Shown here piece after piece: positions 46,531 through 54,972 of a stretch of DNA of 64,000 bases. This stretch comes from Bombella dulcis (GTDB taxonomy: Bacteria; Pseudomonadota; Alphaproteobacteria; Acetobacterales; Acetobacteraceae): positions 186,001-250,000 of the forward strand of contig NZ_JANIDV010000002.1 in assembly GCF_026385505.1 (NCBI RefSeq). The letters are read 5' to 3'. Each line of letters starts with the position of its first letter. Position 1 is the stretch's first letter. The translations under genes were made by a program, and so were the position numbers. The notes beneath the pieces were generated by a model. That model did not search any database and had not been told where the DNA came from. It saw nothing but the letters and a program-made list of their open reading frames with translations.

Positions 46531-46940
46531 AGAGGGCCAGTGGCACGTGCGTTGCTGCGTGAAGTGCGTGACAAAGCCCCAGATTTTTCTGCAATGCAAG
46601 GGGGAACCGGATGAAAATGGAGGGACTGGTCTTTATTTTCACGGAAAAGTGATTATCGTTAAGGAAGTCTGGGAAAGGAATGGCAATGGAATGACAGCTC
46701 TGGAAGATGTATTCCTGCCAGCAGGCCCCGGACCTGCCTGCACGCCTTGGCTGCCTATCTGAAAATGGGGGAGACAGTTCCCGGCATGACAGGAGACCCA
46801 GGGAAGAAGCGGAATGCGGCCAGGCTTGGGCGTTCCGGGGGATCGTGATACTTGCCGGGGTCAGGCCGAACTGGGAAAAGTGTGATCATGAGGCCGTGGC
46901 CTGATGCCACGGTGAAACATGGAGAGGAAAAGCGCGTTAC
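46531..46940. other. Leader/promoter gap between decarboxylase and BrkB genes
   Basis: This stretch probably holds the decarboxylase leader (minus strand) and the BrkB promoter (plus strand). An AT-richer segment at 46620-46670 is the likeliest promoter site for the leader. A perfect 7-bp hairpin CCGTGGC-CTGAT-GCCACGG lies at 46894-46912, nine bases before the GGAGAGG ribosome site of brkB. Frames on the plus strand here look non-coding. Confidence 0.4.
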
Positions 46941-47918
46941 GTGCCCGACAAGATCGAGATGCCAACAGAACCCCCGCCGCCGCCCCAGGGCTGGCTGTCA
47001 ATCTTCCGGCAGGTGCTGAGCAACAGTGGGGACAGCCAGACATCCCTGAGTGCTGCCGGGTGCGCCTTCTATGCGACCCTGTCGCTTTTCCCGGCCCTGA
47101 CGGCCCTGATTTCAGTCTATGGACTGGCCTTTGATGTCCAGACGGCAGAAAGCCAGCTGCATGTCGTCAAGCATATCCTGCCTTCGGCTGCTTATGACAT
47201 GATCTTTGACCGGGTCCATGCGCTGGTCACCCAGCCCCAGTCTTCATTGACACTGGGACTGGTCTTTTCTGTTCTGGTCGCCCTCTGGTCGGTGACGGCG
47301 AGCAGCAAATCCATCCTGTCTGCCCTGAACATCGTCTATCACACCAAGGAGGCACGGGGGTTCCTGCATTTCCAGTGTCTGGCTTTCGGCACGACACTGA
47401 TGGCCGTGATCGGGGCCTGTCTGACCCTGGCCCTGATGGTGGCGGCTCCAGCTGTCGTGGATTATCTGCCACGTTATCTGAGCTATGTGGGCGTGACCAT
47501 GGACAATTTCCCGCCGTCACTCCACTTTCTGGTGGAACAGGGAACGCCCGTACTGGTGCACTGGCTTGCTCCGGCCATCATGCTGTGTTTCGTCTTCACG
47601 GCCCTGATCGTGCTTTACCGCATCGCCCCCTGTCGGGAGCATCTGACCAGCTGGCGGTGGATCATGCCCGGTGCCCTGCTGGCAACGCTGCTCTGGGTTG
47701 CGGTGTCCATCGGTTTTTCATGGTACGTGTCCCATTTCGCCAGCTACGGCACGACTTACGGGCCGCTGGGGGCCGTGGCGGCCGTCATGATGTGGCTGTT
47801 TGTCAGTGCCTATGTGGTGCTGTTCGGGGCTGTCCTGAATGCGGAGCTGGAAGAGAGAGGCTATCGCCGGACAGTCCGGAAAGAAATGGGCGTTCCTGCT
47901 GACGGAGCGGAGTGCTGA
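46941..47918 (+). CDS. YihY/BrkB-family inner-membrane protein
   Basis: A 325-residue protein with six TM segments. Family landmarks are SLSAAGCAFYATLSLFPALT (conserved FY..LSLFPALTAL), SVTASSKSILSALNIVYHTK, VLYRIAPCREHLTSWRWIMP GALLATLLWV, and YGTTYGPLGAVAAVMMWLFV, with a terminal E(L/E)ERGYRR tail. It was once called 'ribonuclease BN' in error; the true role is unknown, perhaps transport. GTG 46941 is preferred (GGAGAGG 13 bases upstream, in-frame ATG at 46959 also possible). Pro-rich N-terminus PTEPPPPPQG. Confidence 0.9.
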   Translation: MPDKIEMPTEPPPPPQGWLSIFRQVLSNSGDSQTSLSAAGCAFYATLSLFPALTALISVYGLAFDVQTAESQLHVVKHILPSAAYDMIFDRVHALVTQPQSSLTLGLVFSVLVALWSVTASSKSILSALNIVYHTKEARGFLHFQCLAFGTTLMAVIGACLTLALMVAAPAVVDYLPRYLSYVGVTMDNFPPSLHFLVEQGTPVLVHWLAPAIMLCFVFTALIVLYRIAPCREHLTSWRWIMPGALLATLLWVAVSIGFSWYVSHFASYGTTYGPLGAVAAVMMWLFVSAYVVLFGAVLNAELEERGYRRTVRKEMGVPADGAEC

Positions 47919-47948
47919 AAAGAGACCGTGGCTTCAGGAGAGAGCGGG

Positions 47949-48566
47949 TTATCTGACCGCGCTGTCCTGAACCGCTTTCTGCGCCTGTCGTTCTTCTTCC
48001 TGAAGAATGTTGCGTATGTCCGAGGCATGGCGGAAGCGGGCCATGTTGCGGGGCAGCACCGTTATGGTGATCTGGCTGACGCCATGTCCCATGATTCCAA
48101 GACTGGCTGCTGCCCCTTTTGAAAGGTCGATGATTCTGTCACCGCCAAACGGGCCACGGTCATTGACACGGACAATGACGGAGCGGCCTGTTGACGGGGA
48201 GTGGACCAGCAGTTTTGTGCCAAGTGGCAGGGACGGATGGGCGGCTGTCATGGCATCCGGGTGGAAACGTTCGCCACTGGCGGTCCGCTTTCCGGCCAGT
48301 TTTTTATTCCCATACCAGCTGGCTAGGCCACTTTCCGTCACGGGGAGTGTGGAGGCTGCTTTTATGAGGGCCGTATTATCCACGGTCTGCTGGTGACTTC
48401 TCCTGCGATGCTGGGCTGCATGAGCAGGATGGTGAAGAACAGGTGCAGCAAGGCAGAGCAGGAACAGTGAGGCCTTCGGGAAGGCCATGCCTGGGGAGGC
48501 TTTTTTCGTGCTTCCTGGGGAAGGACCACGCGGCATGGTAAAGGAAAAATGATGCGGGGCCTTCAT
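47949..48566 (-). CDS. RlpA-like septal ring lytic transglycosylase
   Basis: About 205 residues with a Sec signal near residues 25-50 (FLLCLAAPVLHHPAHAAQ). The double-psi beta-barrel domain is GLASWYGNKKLAGKRTASGE, AAHPSLPLGTKLLV, and VIVRVNDRGPFGGDRIIDLS KGAAASLGI. His and Asp residues (HP.LP.GT and VNDRGPF) of the RlpA active centre are present. The SPOR domain seen in many RlpA proteins is missing; instead there is a charged helical tail of about 40 residues. It cuts naked glycan strands at the septum. ATG 48566 or GTG 48575; an ATG at 48488 starts right at the signal. Confidence 0.85.
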   Translation of the reverse strand: MKAPHHFSFTMPRGPSPGSTKKASPGMAFPKASLFLLCLAAPVLHHPAHAAQHRRRSHQQTVDNTALIKAASTLPVTESGLASWYGNKKLAGKRTASGERFHPDAMTAAHPSLPLGTKLLVHSPSTGRSVIVRVNDRGPFGGDRIIDLSKGAAASLGIMGHGVSQITITVLPRNMARFRHASDIRNILQEEERQAQKAVQDSAVR

Positions 48567-48629
48567 GCTGTCCACGGCATTATTGTTGCTGGGGGGCGGA
48601 TTGTGTCACAATTTGGCTCTCCGGGCCAG

Positions 48630-48711
48630 CACGGGGCCGGTAAAACCCCGTGAAACGTCAGGTAATTGCAGGTCTTCATGCCATTCGGGCATAAAAGAGT
48701 GACTTTACCTG
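48630..48711 (+). promoter_or_regulatory. Two-hairpin structured leader of aroQ-accBC
   Basis: Hairpin 1 is CACGGGG (48630-48636) with CCCCGTG (48646-48652). Hairpin 2 has an outer stem CAGGTAA (48659-48665) with TTACCTG (48705-48711) and an inner stem ATGCC (48678-48682) with GGCAT (48688-48692). The outer stem ends exactly where the GAGGA ribosome site begins. No T-run follows either. Could influence translation of aroQ; unproven. Confidence 0.4.
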
Positions 48712-48723
48712 AGGAATATGAAG

Positions 48724-49191
48724 ATGCTATCAGCCGTCCAGATGAAGCGACCTCTTATTGTTGTCCTGAACGGACCGAACCTGAACATGCTGGGTCTGCG
48801 ACAGCCTGAGATTTACGGTGAAGCGACACTGGATGACGTGGAGCAGCTGTGCCTCCAGGCTGCGGAGCGGCTCGATGTGACGATTGATTTCCGCCAGACC
48901 AATGGCGAGGGGGAGCTTGTGTCCTGGGTGCAGGAGTGCCGGGGCCGTGCAAGCGGTATCGTCATCAACCCTGCGGCTTACGGGCACACATCAATTGCTT
49001 TGCTTGATGCGCTTCTGGCGGTTGAGTTGCCGGTGATTGAGGTGCATATGTCTAACATTCATCGCCGGGAAGCATTTCGTCATCATACGTATGTTTCACA
49101 GGCAGCCCGCGGGGTCATCTGCGGGTTGGGGATACGAGGTTATGCCCACGCCCTGCAGGCGGTGGCAGATATGATTGAGGATGAAGGATGA
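48724..49191 (+). CDS. aroQ: Type II 3-dehydroquinate dehydratase
   Basis: A 155-residue shikimate-pathway enzyme that forms dehydroshikimate. Type II marks: NGPNLNMLGLRQPEIYGEAT (Tyr in PEIYG), QTNGEGELVSWVQEC, INPAAYGHTSIALLDAL (His), EVHMSNIHRREAFRHHTYVS and AARGVICGLGIRGYAHALQA. ATG 48724 has GAGGA 8 bases upstream; ATG 48718 sits too close to that site. Its stop overlaps accB by four bases, the common alphaproteobacterial aroQ-accB-accC order. Confidence 0.96.
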   Translation: MLSAVQMKRPLIVVLNGPNLNMLGLRQPEIYGEATLDDVEQLCLQAAERLDVTIDFRQTNGEGELVSWVQECRGRASGIVINPAAYGHTSIALLDALLAVELPVIEVHMSNIHRREAFRHHTYVSQAARGVICGLGIRGYAHALQAVADMIEDEG

Positions 49192-49652
49192 GCCGTATGC
49201 TCGTGGACAAGGAGGCCATTCGGGCGTTGGCCGATATCCTGACGGATACAGGCCTGACCGAGATTGAAGTTTCCGAAGGTGACAGCCGCCTTCGTGTCGC
49301 CCGGAATGTGACCGTGCAGGCCGCCGCTCCTGCGGCAGCAGCAGCTCCCGCTCCCGCAGCGGCATCCGCCGCTCCGGCCTCCGGGGACGCTGCCGCCCCT
49401 GCGGACCCGTCCTCTCATCCCGGTGCTGTCCCCAGCCCGATGGTGGGCGTGGCCTATCTGACGCCGGACCCGTCCTCTCCGCCTTTCGTGCAGGAAGGGA
49501 CACAGGTGTCTGCCGGTCAGACCATCATGCTCATCGAGGCGATGAAGACCTTCAACCAGATCAAGGCTCCCCGTGCGGGCAAGCTGGTCCGCTACTGCGT
49601 GGCTTCTGGTGAGCCGGTCGAGTTCGGGGCAACATTGGCGATTATTGAGTAA
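49188..49652 (+). CDS. accB: Biotin carboxyl carrier protein of acetyl-CoA carboxylase
   Basis: 154 residues. The N-terminal helical domain ([20 protein letters not shown]) is followed by an Ala/Pro-rich swinging linker (about residues 45-80) and the biotinyl domain. There [20 protein letters not shown] carries the biotinylated Lys in [25 protein letters not shown] is the usual thumb region. It overlaps aroQ by four bases and accC by one. Confidence 0.96.
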   Translation: MSRMLVDKEAIRALADILTDTGLTEIEVSEGDSRLRVARNVTVQAAAPAAAAAPAPAAASAAPASGDAAAPADPSSHPGAVPSPMVGVAYLTPDPSSPPFVQEGTQVSAGQTIMLIEAMKTFNQIKAPRAGKLVRYCVASGEPVEFGATLAIIE

Positions 49653-51007
49653 TGTTTTCCAAGATCCTGATTGCCAACCGTGGCGAGATCGCACTGCGGG
49701 TGCTGCGTGCCTGCCGTGAGATGGGCATCAAGACGGTAGCCGTGCATTCCACGGCTGATGCTGATGCCATGCATGTGCGTCTGGCTGACGAGGCTGTCTG
49801 CATCGGGCCGCCAAGCTCCCGTGATTCTTACCTGAACGTGGCGGCCATCCTGTCCGCTGCGACCATCACCGGGGCGGAGGCCATTCATCCCGGCTATGGC
49901 TTCCTGTCCGAGAATGCTGAGTTCGCCGAGACGGTGGAAGAGCATGGCATTGCCTTCATCGGTCCGACGGCTGAACATATCCGCATGATGGGTGACAAGA
50001 TCACGGCCAAGACCACGATGGAGGCTCTTGGCGTGCCGCTGGTGCCCGGTTCTGACGGTGCCCTGCGGAATCTTGATGAAGCCCGTGAGGTTGCGGCCCG
50101 TGTGGGGTATCCCGTGCTCATCAAGGCGGCTGCCGGCGGCGGTGGCCGTGGCATGAAGGTGGCCCAGACTGCGGATGAGCTGGAAGAAGCATGGAGCGTG
50201 GCCCGGACGGAGGCCCACGCCGCTTTCGGCAATGACGAGGTCTATCTGGAGAAGTATCTCGACAAGCCCCGTCACATCGAGCTTCAGATCATGGGTGATA
50301 CGCACGGCAATGTCGTGCATTTCGGTGAGCGTGACTGTTCTCTCCAGCGTCGTCATCAGAAGCTGCTGGAAGAGGCCGGGTCTCCCGTCATCACGCCCGA
50401 GCAGCGCAACGAGATTGGTAGGACCGTCACGGATGCCCTGTCACGCATGGGATACCGTAATGCCGGTACGCTCGAGTTCCTCTATCAGGATGGTCAGTTC
50501 TGCTTCATCGAGATGAACACCCGCCTTCAGGTGGAGCATCCGGTGACGGAAATGGTCTGTGACGTGGATCTCGTGCGTGAGCAGATCCGTGTGGCGGCCG
50601 GTGAAAAGCTGAGCTACCGCCAGGAAGACATCGTGATGTCCGGGCATTCCATCGAGTGCCGCATCAATGCCGAAGACCCGGAGACGTTCGCACCCAATCC
50701 GGGTACGGTTGAGATGTTCCATGCTCCGGGCGGGCTGGGTGTCCGCATGGATAGTGCCCTTTTTGCTGGCTATAAGGTTCCGCCTTATTATGACAGCATG
50801 ATCGCCAAGCTGATCGTTCATGCGCCGACCCGTGAACAGGCCATTGCCCGTATGCAGCGGGCCCTGACGGAATGTGTGGTGGAAGGCGTGAAGACGGTCA
50901 TTCCCCTGCATCAGAAAATTCTGGATGACCCTGAGTTCCGGAAGGGTGAGTACACCATTCACTGGCTGGAAAACTTCGTGGCGAAACTTCAGGCGGACAA
51001 AGTCTGA
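49652..51007 (+). CDS. accC: Biotin carboxylase subunit of acetyl-CoA carboxylase
   Basis: A 451-residue ATP-grasp enzyme that carboxylates the biotin of AccB for malonyl-CoA synthesis. Motifs: [34 protein letters not shown] (glycine-rich ATP loop), [40 protein letters not shown] and [20 protein letters not shown] (catalytic Glu and Arg). The start shares its A with the accB stop (TAATG). A terminator follows. Confidence 0.97.
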   Translation: MFSKILIANRGEIALRVLRACREMGIKTVAVHSTADADAMHVRLADEAVCIGPPSSRDSYLNVAAILSAATITGAEAIHPGYGFLSENAEFAETVEEHGIAFIGPTAEHIRMMGDKITAKTTMEALGVPLVPGSDGALRNLDEAREVAARVGYPVLIKAAAGGGGRGMKVAQTADELEEAWSVARTEAHAAFGNDEVYLEKYLDKPRHIELQIMGDTHGNVVHFGERDCSLQRRHQKLLEEAGSPVITPEQRNEIGRTVTDALSRMGYRNAGTLEFLYQDGQFCFIEMNTRLQVEHPVTEMVCDVDLVREQIRVAAGEKLSYRQEDIVMSGHSIECRINAEDPETFAPNPGTVEMFHAPGGLGVRMDSALFAGYKVPPYYDSMIAKLIVHAPTREQAIARMQRALTECVVEGVKTVIPLHQKILDDPEFRKGEYTIHWLENFVAKLQADKV

Positions 51008-51028
51008 AGATTTCTGCTTGGGAATGGG

Positions 51029-51062
51029 AAAGGGCCGCTTCTGTCATCGGAAGCGGCCTTTT
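51029..51062 (+). terminator. Intrinsic terminator after accC
   Basis: GGCCGCTTC (51033-51041) pairs with GAAGCGGCC (51050-51058), with AAAG before and TTTT after. A strong rho-independent terminator. Confidence 0.92.
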
Positions 51063-51121
51063 CTATGAGTCATGGAGTGTAGATTGATTTATTTTGATGT
51101 GTTGGAGGGTATTTTCAATAA

Positions 51122-52393
51122 ATGTCTGATTTGCCCGGAAGAAAATACAATGTGTTATCCCTGTTTTCGGGGTGTGGTGGATTGGATCTTGGTTTTGAAG
51201 GAGGCTTCAAGGTGCTTGCTTCATCGATCAACGATATGATCCACCCTGAATGGAAGCAGGATACTGGTGGAGATGATCGGTGGGTTTTGCTCCCAAAGAC
51301 AAGATTCAATACTGTATTTGCCAATGATATCAGGGATGGTGCCAAGGCAGCGTGGGATAATTATTTCAGAAAATTTGGGATGGATGATAAAATATACCAT
51401 CTTGGAAGTGTTGTTGATCTTGTAAGACATCATAGACAGGGAGAATCGGTTTTTCCTCGTGATGTTGATGTTGTTACAGGAGGATTCCCCTGTCAGGATT
51501 TTTCAGTTGCGGGGAAAAGATTAGGATTCAAATCACCCAAGAATCACAGGGGCCTGCTCTCGGAGGATGTTTTCCCTAGTCTGGAGAGTAGGGGAAAGCT
51601 CTATATGTGGATGAGAGAGGTCATAGAGATCACGAAACCAAAAGTGTTCATCGCTGAAAATGTCAAGGGGTTGGTCAATCTTCATGATGTGAAATCAATA
51701 ATAGAGAGAGACTTTAGATCTGTTTCCGAGGATGGGTATCTGGTTGTCGAGGCGAAAGTATTGCATTCGGCTGATTATGGTGTCCCTCAGTCGCGTGAAC
51801 GTGTTATTTTTATCGGCTTCCGAAGGTCTTCTCTAACGCCAGAGGCCTTGGCCGCACTTTCTCAGCCTTCCTTGGATGAACGTTTTGATCCTTACCCAAA
51901 GCCAACACATGCTTATACGAATAATGGTGAGGCGTTGGTGAAGCCTGTGAGTTTGAGGGAGGCTCTTGGAGGACTGTTGGAGCCGGACAAAACATCTGAT
52001 CTTTCCCAGCAAAAATATTCTAAGGCGAAGTACATGGGAAAACATTGTCAGGGGCAGAGCGAGATACGACTGTCTGGTATTGGTCCGACTATTCGTTCTG
52101 AGCATCATGGGAATATAGAATTCAGAAGACTTTCTGCAGAACATGGTGGCATGAATTTAGAAGAACTGCAGACAGGCCTTGAAGAAAGGCGTTTGACAGT
52201 TCGGGAATGTGCCCGGATACAGACATTTCCTGATGATTATGAATTCGTATTTCCTCCACAGTCAGGACGGAAGGGTGTTTCTGCATCTGAGGCTTATAAA
52301 ATTATTGGGAATGCTGTTCCGCCCTTGTTGGGATATCATATTGCGCATAATCTTCAGAGTAAGTGGGATTTATATTTTGGACGAGATTCCTGA
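51122..52393 (+). CDS. DNA (cytosine-5)-methyltransferase of a type II R-M system
   Basis: A 423-residue C5 methylase. Ordered motifs: I, LSLFSGCGGLDLGFEGGFKV; IV, TGGFPCQDFSVAGKRLGF (catalytic Cys); VI, VFIAENVKGLVN (ENV); VIII, DYGVPQSRERVIFIGFRRSS; IX, LTVRECARIQTFPDDYEFVF; X, AYKIIGNAVPPLLGYHIAHN. Between motifs VIII and IX lies the target-recognition region. Recognition sequence cannot be told. Base use is clearly AT-richer than flanking genes (many AAT, ATT, AGA codons), a sign of transfer. It shields host DNA from the endonuclease that starts directly after its stop codon. Confidence 0.93.
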   Translation: MSDLPGRKYNVLSLFSGCGGLDLGFEGGFKVLASSINDMIHPEWKQDTGGDDRWVLLPKTRFNTVFANDIRDGAKAAWDNYFRKFGMDDKIYHLGSVVDLVRHHRQGESVFPRDVDVVTGGFPCQDFSVAGKRLGFKSPKNHRGLLSEDVFPSLESRGKLYMWMREVIEITKPKVFIAENVKGLVNLHDVKSIIERDFRSVSEDGYLVVEAKVLHSADYGVPQSRERVIFIGFRRSSLTPEALAALSQPSLDERFDPYPKPTHAYTNNGEALVKPVSLREALGGLLEPDKTSDLSQQKYSKAKYMGKHCQGQSEIRLSGIGPTIRSEHHGNIEFRRLSAEHGGMNLEELQTGLEERRLTVRECARIQTFPDDYEFVFPPQSGRKGVSASEAYKIIGNAVPPLLGYHIAHNLQSKWDLYFGRDS

Positions 52394-53458
52394 ATGATTG
52401 TTTTCAATGAAAATAGGGTAGATTTATTTGAGGAATTTCGTAATATACTTGAGCGGACGAATAAACGATTGAATGAGTGTGCAAAGTATAAAAGTGAGTA
52501 TTTTATAAAGAGAAATGCTCAACTTTTGGAGGAAGATGTTGCGGATTCTTTAAAAGAGCAGTCACTGGGGACTTCGTTCGAGAATACTATTGAGATAATT
52601 TCCGGACAAAGGTTTCCTGACATCATAGCACGTCAATGTTACGGTGTTGAAGTGAAGAGTTCCAAAGATGATAAGTGGATTACACTTGGGGGGAGTGTTA
52701 ATGAGAGCACAAGGGTAAAGGGTATAGAAAAGATATTTCTAATATTTGGAAAACTGACGGATCCTGTTGAATTCCGTATGCGTTCATATGAGGAGTGTTT
52801 GTCAGAGGTAGTTGTTACACACTTCCCACGATACAAAATTGATATGAATTTGGAAAATGGTCAGACTATTTTTGATAAAATGGGAACAACGTATGATGAG
52901 ATACGTCAACCACCGAATGAAACAGTTCATAAGATAGTCAATTTTTATAAGAAAAAATTGAGAGAAGGGGAAAGTTTGTGGTGGACTGGGAGCCATGTCA
53001 ATCCAGAGGAAGATACGTCTGCTCCAATGACGGTCCGGCTGTCTGGTAAATTGAGTAAGGAAGAACGGGCTGGTTTTATAGAAAAGGGTTTTGCTTTCTT
53101 TCCCAGTATTTTTAGTTCAAAGTCCACAAAGTATGAGAGGTTCTTTTTGTGGCTTGCTACAAATCATGGGGTATTGGCGACGCGTGATTTTTTTACGGCG
53201 GGAGGTCGAGGAATTGTCCAAGGGAAGGCAGGACATGAGTTTTTTGACGTCCCCCAGAAATTGATTCAGCTTCACGATCACTGGCTTACTGTTGCCTCAC
53301 TGATTGTTGAGGCGAATGCGGATTTTTTATGTGAAACATGGGGTGTCGAGAAGATAGAACCAGACCGGATCCGGCAGTGGAAGGGCATGGTATCGGAGAA
53401 TTTTTCCAGAGAATATAAACAGGTTGGGCTGTTTCTTGATGACCTCATTTTCGGCTGA
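52394..53458 (+). CDS. Probable type II restriction endonuclease
   Basis: 354 residues starting one base after the methylase stop (TGAATG). A PD-(D/E)xK-type core is visible: IIEIISGQ-like TIEIISGQRFPDIIARQCYG then VEVKSSKDDKW, with the FPD Asp and EVK acidic/Lys pair. A C-terminal region (SGKLSKEERAGFIEKGFAFF ...) is unfamiliar. I do not recognise the subtype, so the recognition site is unknown. AT-rich like its partner. The endonuclease call rests on the PD...EVK motif and on its place behind the C5 methylase. Its stop is five bases from the stop of the convergent ccm gene. Confidence 0.75.
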   Translation: MIVFNENRVDLFEEFRNILERTNKRLNECAKYKSEYFIKRNAQLLEEDVADSLKEQSLGTSFENTIEIISGQRFPDIIARQCYGVEVKSSKDDKWITLGGSVNESTRVKGIEKIFLIFGKLTDPVEFRMRSYEECLSEVVVTHFPRYKIDMNLENGQTIFDKMGTTYDEIRQPPNETVHKIVNFYKKKLREGESLWWTGSHVNPEEDTSAPMTVRLSGKLSKEERAGFIEKGFAFFPSIFSSKSTKYERFFLWLATNHGVLATRDFFTAGGRGIVQGKAGHEFFDVPQKLIQLHDHWLTVASLIVEANADFLCETWGVEKIEPDRIRQWKGMVSENFSREYKQVGLFLDDLIFG

Positions 53459-53463
53459 ATATT

Positions 53464-54786
53464 TCAGTCCTGTGCTGCTTTTAGGCTGGCTCCGGCCACG
53501 AGGGGGCAGCCGGGCAGGGCCAGAAGGAAGAGGGCTGCCAGCAGGCTGAGATTGGCCGTGCAGGAGGGGCCTTTTGGTGAAGCACAGGCCAGCGTCCCGA
53601 AGATGAGGCTCGGTGTCATGAGAGGCAGGGTCAGGATGGGGAGCAGCAGACTGTTGCGTCGTGCTCCCAGCGTGATGGCTGCCGTCATGCCGCCCGTAAG
53701 GGCCAGGGTCAGGCTGCCCAGGGTCAGCCCTGCCAGTAGGACGGGCAGGACCGAAAATGGAATCTGGAAAAGCAGGGCAAGCAGGGGCGTTGCCAGAATG
53801 ACCGGGAAACAGCTGCTCAGCCAGTGCATCAGCATCTTCCCTAGGGCGATGAGGGCCGGATGCAGGGTGATCTGGAGGATGTCCAGTGATCCGTCCTCGG
53901 CATCTGCCTCATAGAGGCGTTCCAGCGGCAGAAGGCAGGCAAGAAGGGTGCAGACCCACAGGACGCCCGGACCGGTCTGCTGGAGCAGGGCCGGAGCAGG
54001 GCCGAGTGCAAGCGGGAAGAGGCTGCTGCACAGGATGAGAAAGAGCAGTGCTGCCAGATGGTCGGTTCTGTTCTGGCAGGCAAGACAGAATTCCCGGCGT
54101 AGATGGTTCGCAAAAGCATGTCGCCTGCGGGGAGACGGGAAAGTCGTCCGTGGGGGAACCGTGTCTGTCATGACGGAAGACAGGGACGGTGAGGCTCCGA
54201 AGGTGAGCTGACGGCTGTCCGGTATGTTCAGGGGGATGTGGGAAGCCACGATGAGGGCACCGCCACGGTCACGGTGCGTGCTGAACATGGCATCCAGCAG
54301 GGCGAGGCTGTCGGCATCCAGTGCATTGGCCGGTTCATCCAGCAGCCACAGGGAGGCATCGGACAGGAGAAGGCGGCTCAGGGCCACACGGCGTTTCTGG
54401 CCCAGTGAGAGCAGACGGGCAGGACAGTCCAGAAGATGCGCCAGTTTCAGATGAAGCAGGACGGCATGGACAGCTTCCGTTTTATGGGGGGAGAAGAGCC
54501 GGAGATTCTGCTCAACCGTCAGGGCCGGTTTCAGGCCATCTTCCGGCCCCAGCCAGGCAATGTCGGCTGTCCGTGTCACCCGGCCGGCCGCAGGTAGGCA
54601 GAGGCTTGCCACCAGGCGGAGAAGGGATGATTTTCCTGTGCCATTGGGACCGGTAAGAAGGAGGGCCTCGCCAGATGACAGATGCAGGGAAAGGTCAGAC
54701 AGCAGGCAGCGGCCACTCCGCTCCAGCCGGACATGATCCAGCTCGAGAAGGGGGGGTGGCGGCGTGCGGGGCGGAACAGGGGCCAT
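53464..54786 (-). CDS. CcmA-CcmB fusion, cytochrome c maturation ABC transporter
   Basis: 440 residues. The N-terminal part (to about 205) is a CcmA-type ATPase: Walker A LLLTGPNGTGKSSLLRLVAS, signature ARLLSLGQKRRVALSRLLL, and Walker B ASLWLLDEPANALDADSLAL. After a linker (about 206-235), the C-terminal 200 residues are CcmB-like with six hydrophobic segments: LLFLILCSSLFPLALGPAPA, LLACLLPLERLYEADAEDG, LILQITLHPALIALGKMLMH, PLLALLFQIPFSV. The CcmB hallmark LERLYEADAEDGSLDIL is clear. CcmA and CcmB are normally separate proteins; here they are one continuous frame. An internal Met near residue 207 could still start a separate CcmB. No ccmC follows; the R-M pair lies directly downstream. Confidence 0.88.
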   Translation of the reverse strand: MAPVPPRTPPPPLLELDHVRLERSGRCLLSDLSLHLSSGEALLLTGPNGTGKSSLLRLVASLCLPAAGRVTRTADIAWLGPEDGLKPALTVEQNLRLFSPHKTEAVHAVLLHLKLAHLLDCPARLLSLGQKRRVALSRLLLSDASLWLLDEPANALDADSLALLDAMFSTHRDRGGALIVASHIPLNIPDSRQLTFGASPSLSSVMTDTVPPRTTFPSPRRRHAFANHLRREFCLACQNRTDHLAALLFLILCSSLFPLALGPAPALLQQTGPGVLWVCTLLACLLPLERLYEADAEDGSLDILQITLHPALIALGKMLMHWLSSCFPVILATPLLALLFQIPFSVLPVLLAGLTLGSLTLALTGGMTAAITLGARRNSLLLPILTLPLMTPSLIFGTLACASPKGPSCTANLSLLAALFLLALPGCPLVAGASLKAAQD

Positions 54787-54972
54787 GAGGGTGTTTCATG
54801 TGGAGCGGCATGAGGAGACGGGCAGGAAAATCTGTCTGGTTAAAGGGAAAATACATAAAAGGATGTTTTGCTTAAAGGGCGGTTATGGTTAGAAAGCGCA
54901 ATGGTGAATGACTACAGGGTGGCAGTTCCACGCTGTGGCGTGCTGTAGGGGTGTTCGGAACTGACTGACTGG

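Noticed and set aside
46427-46642. 71-codon minus-strand frame overlapping the decarboxylase leader
   Set aside because: It lies in a different frame from the arginine-rich ORF, has no motif, and probably is a shadow of leader sequence; the arginine-rich frame is the more specific signal.
48724-51007. aroQ coupled to accB and accC as an odd operon
   Set aside because: This gene order is common in alphaproteobacteria and needs no special explanation.
51008-53463. Integrative element carrying the R-M pair
   Set aside because: No integrase, transposase, direct repeat or tRNA boundary was seen, so only an atypical-composition insertion is claimed.
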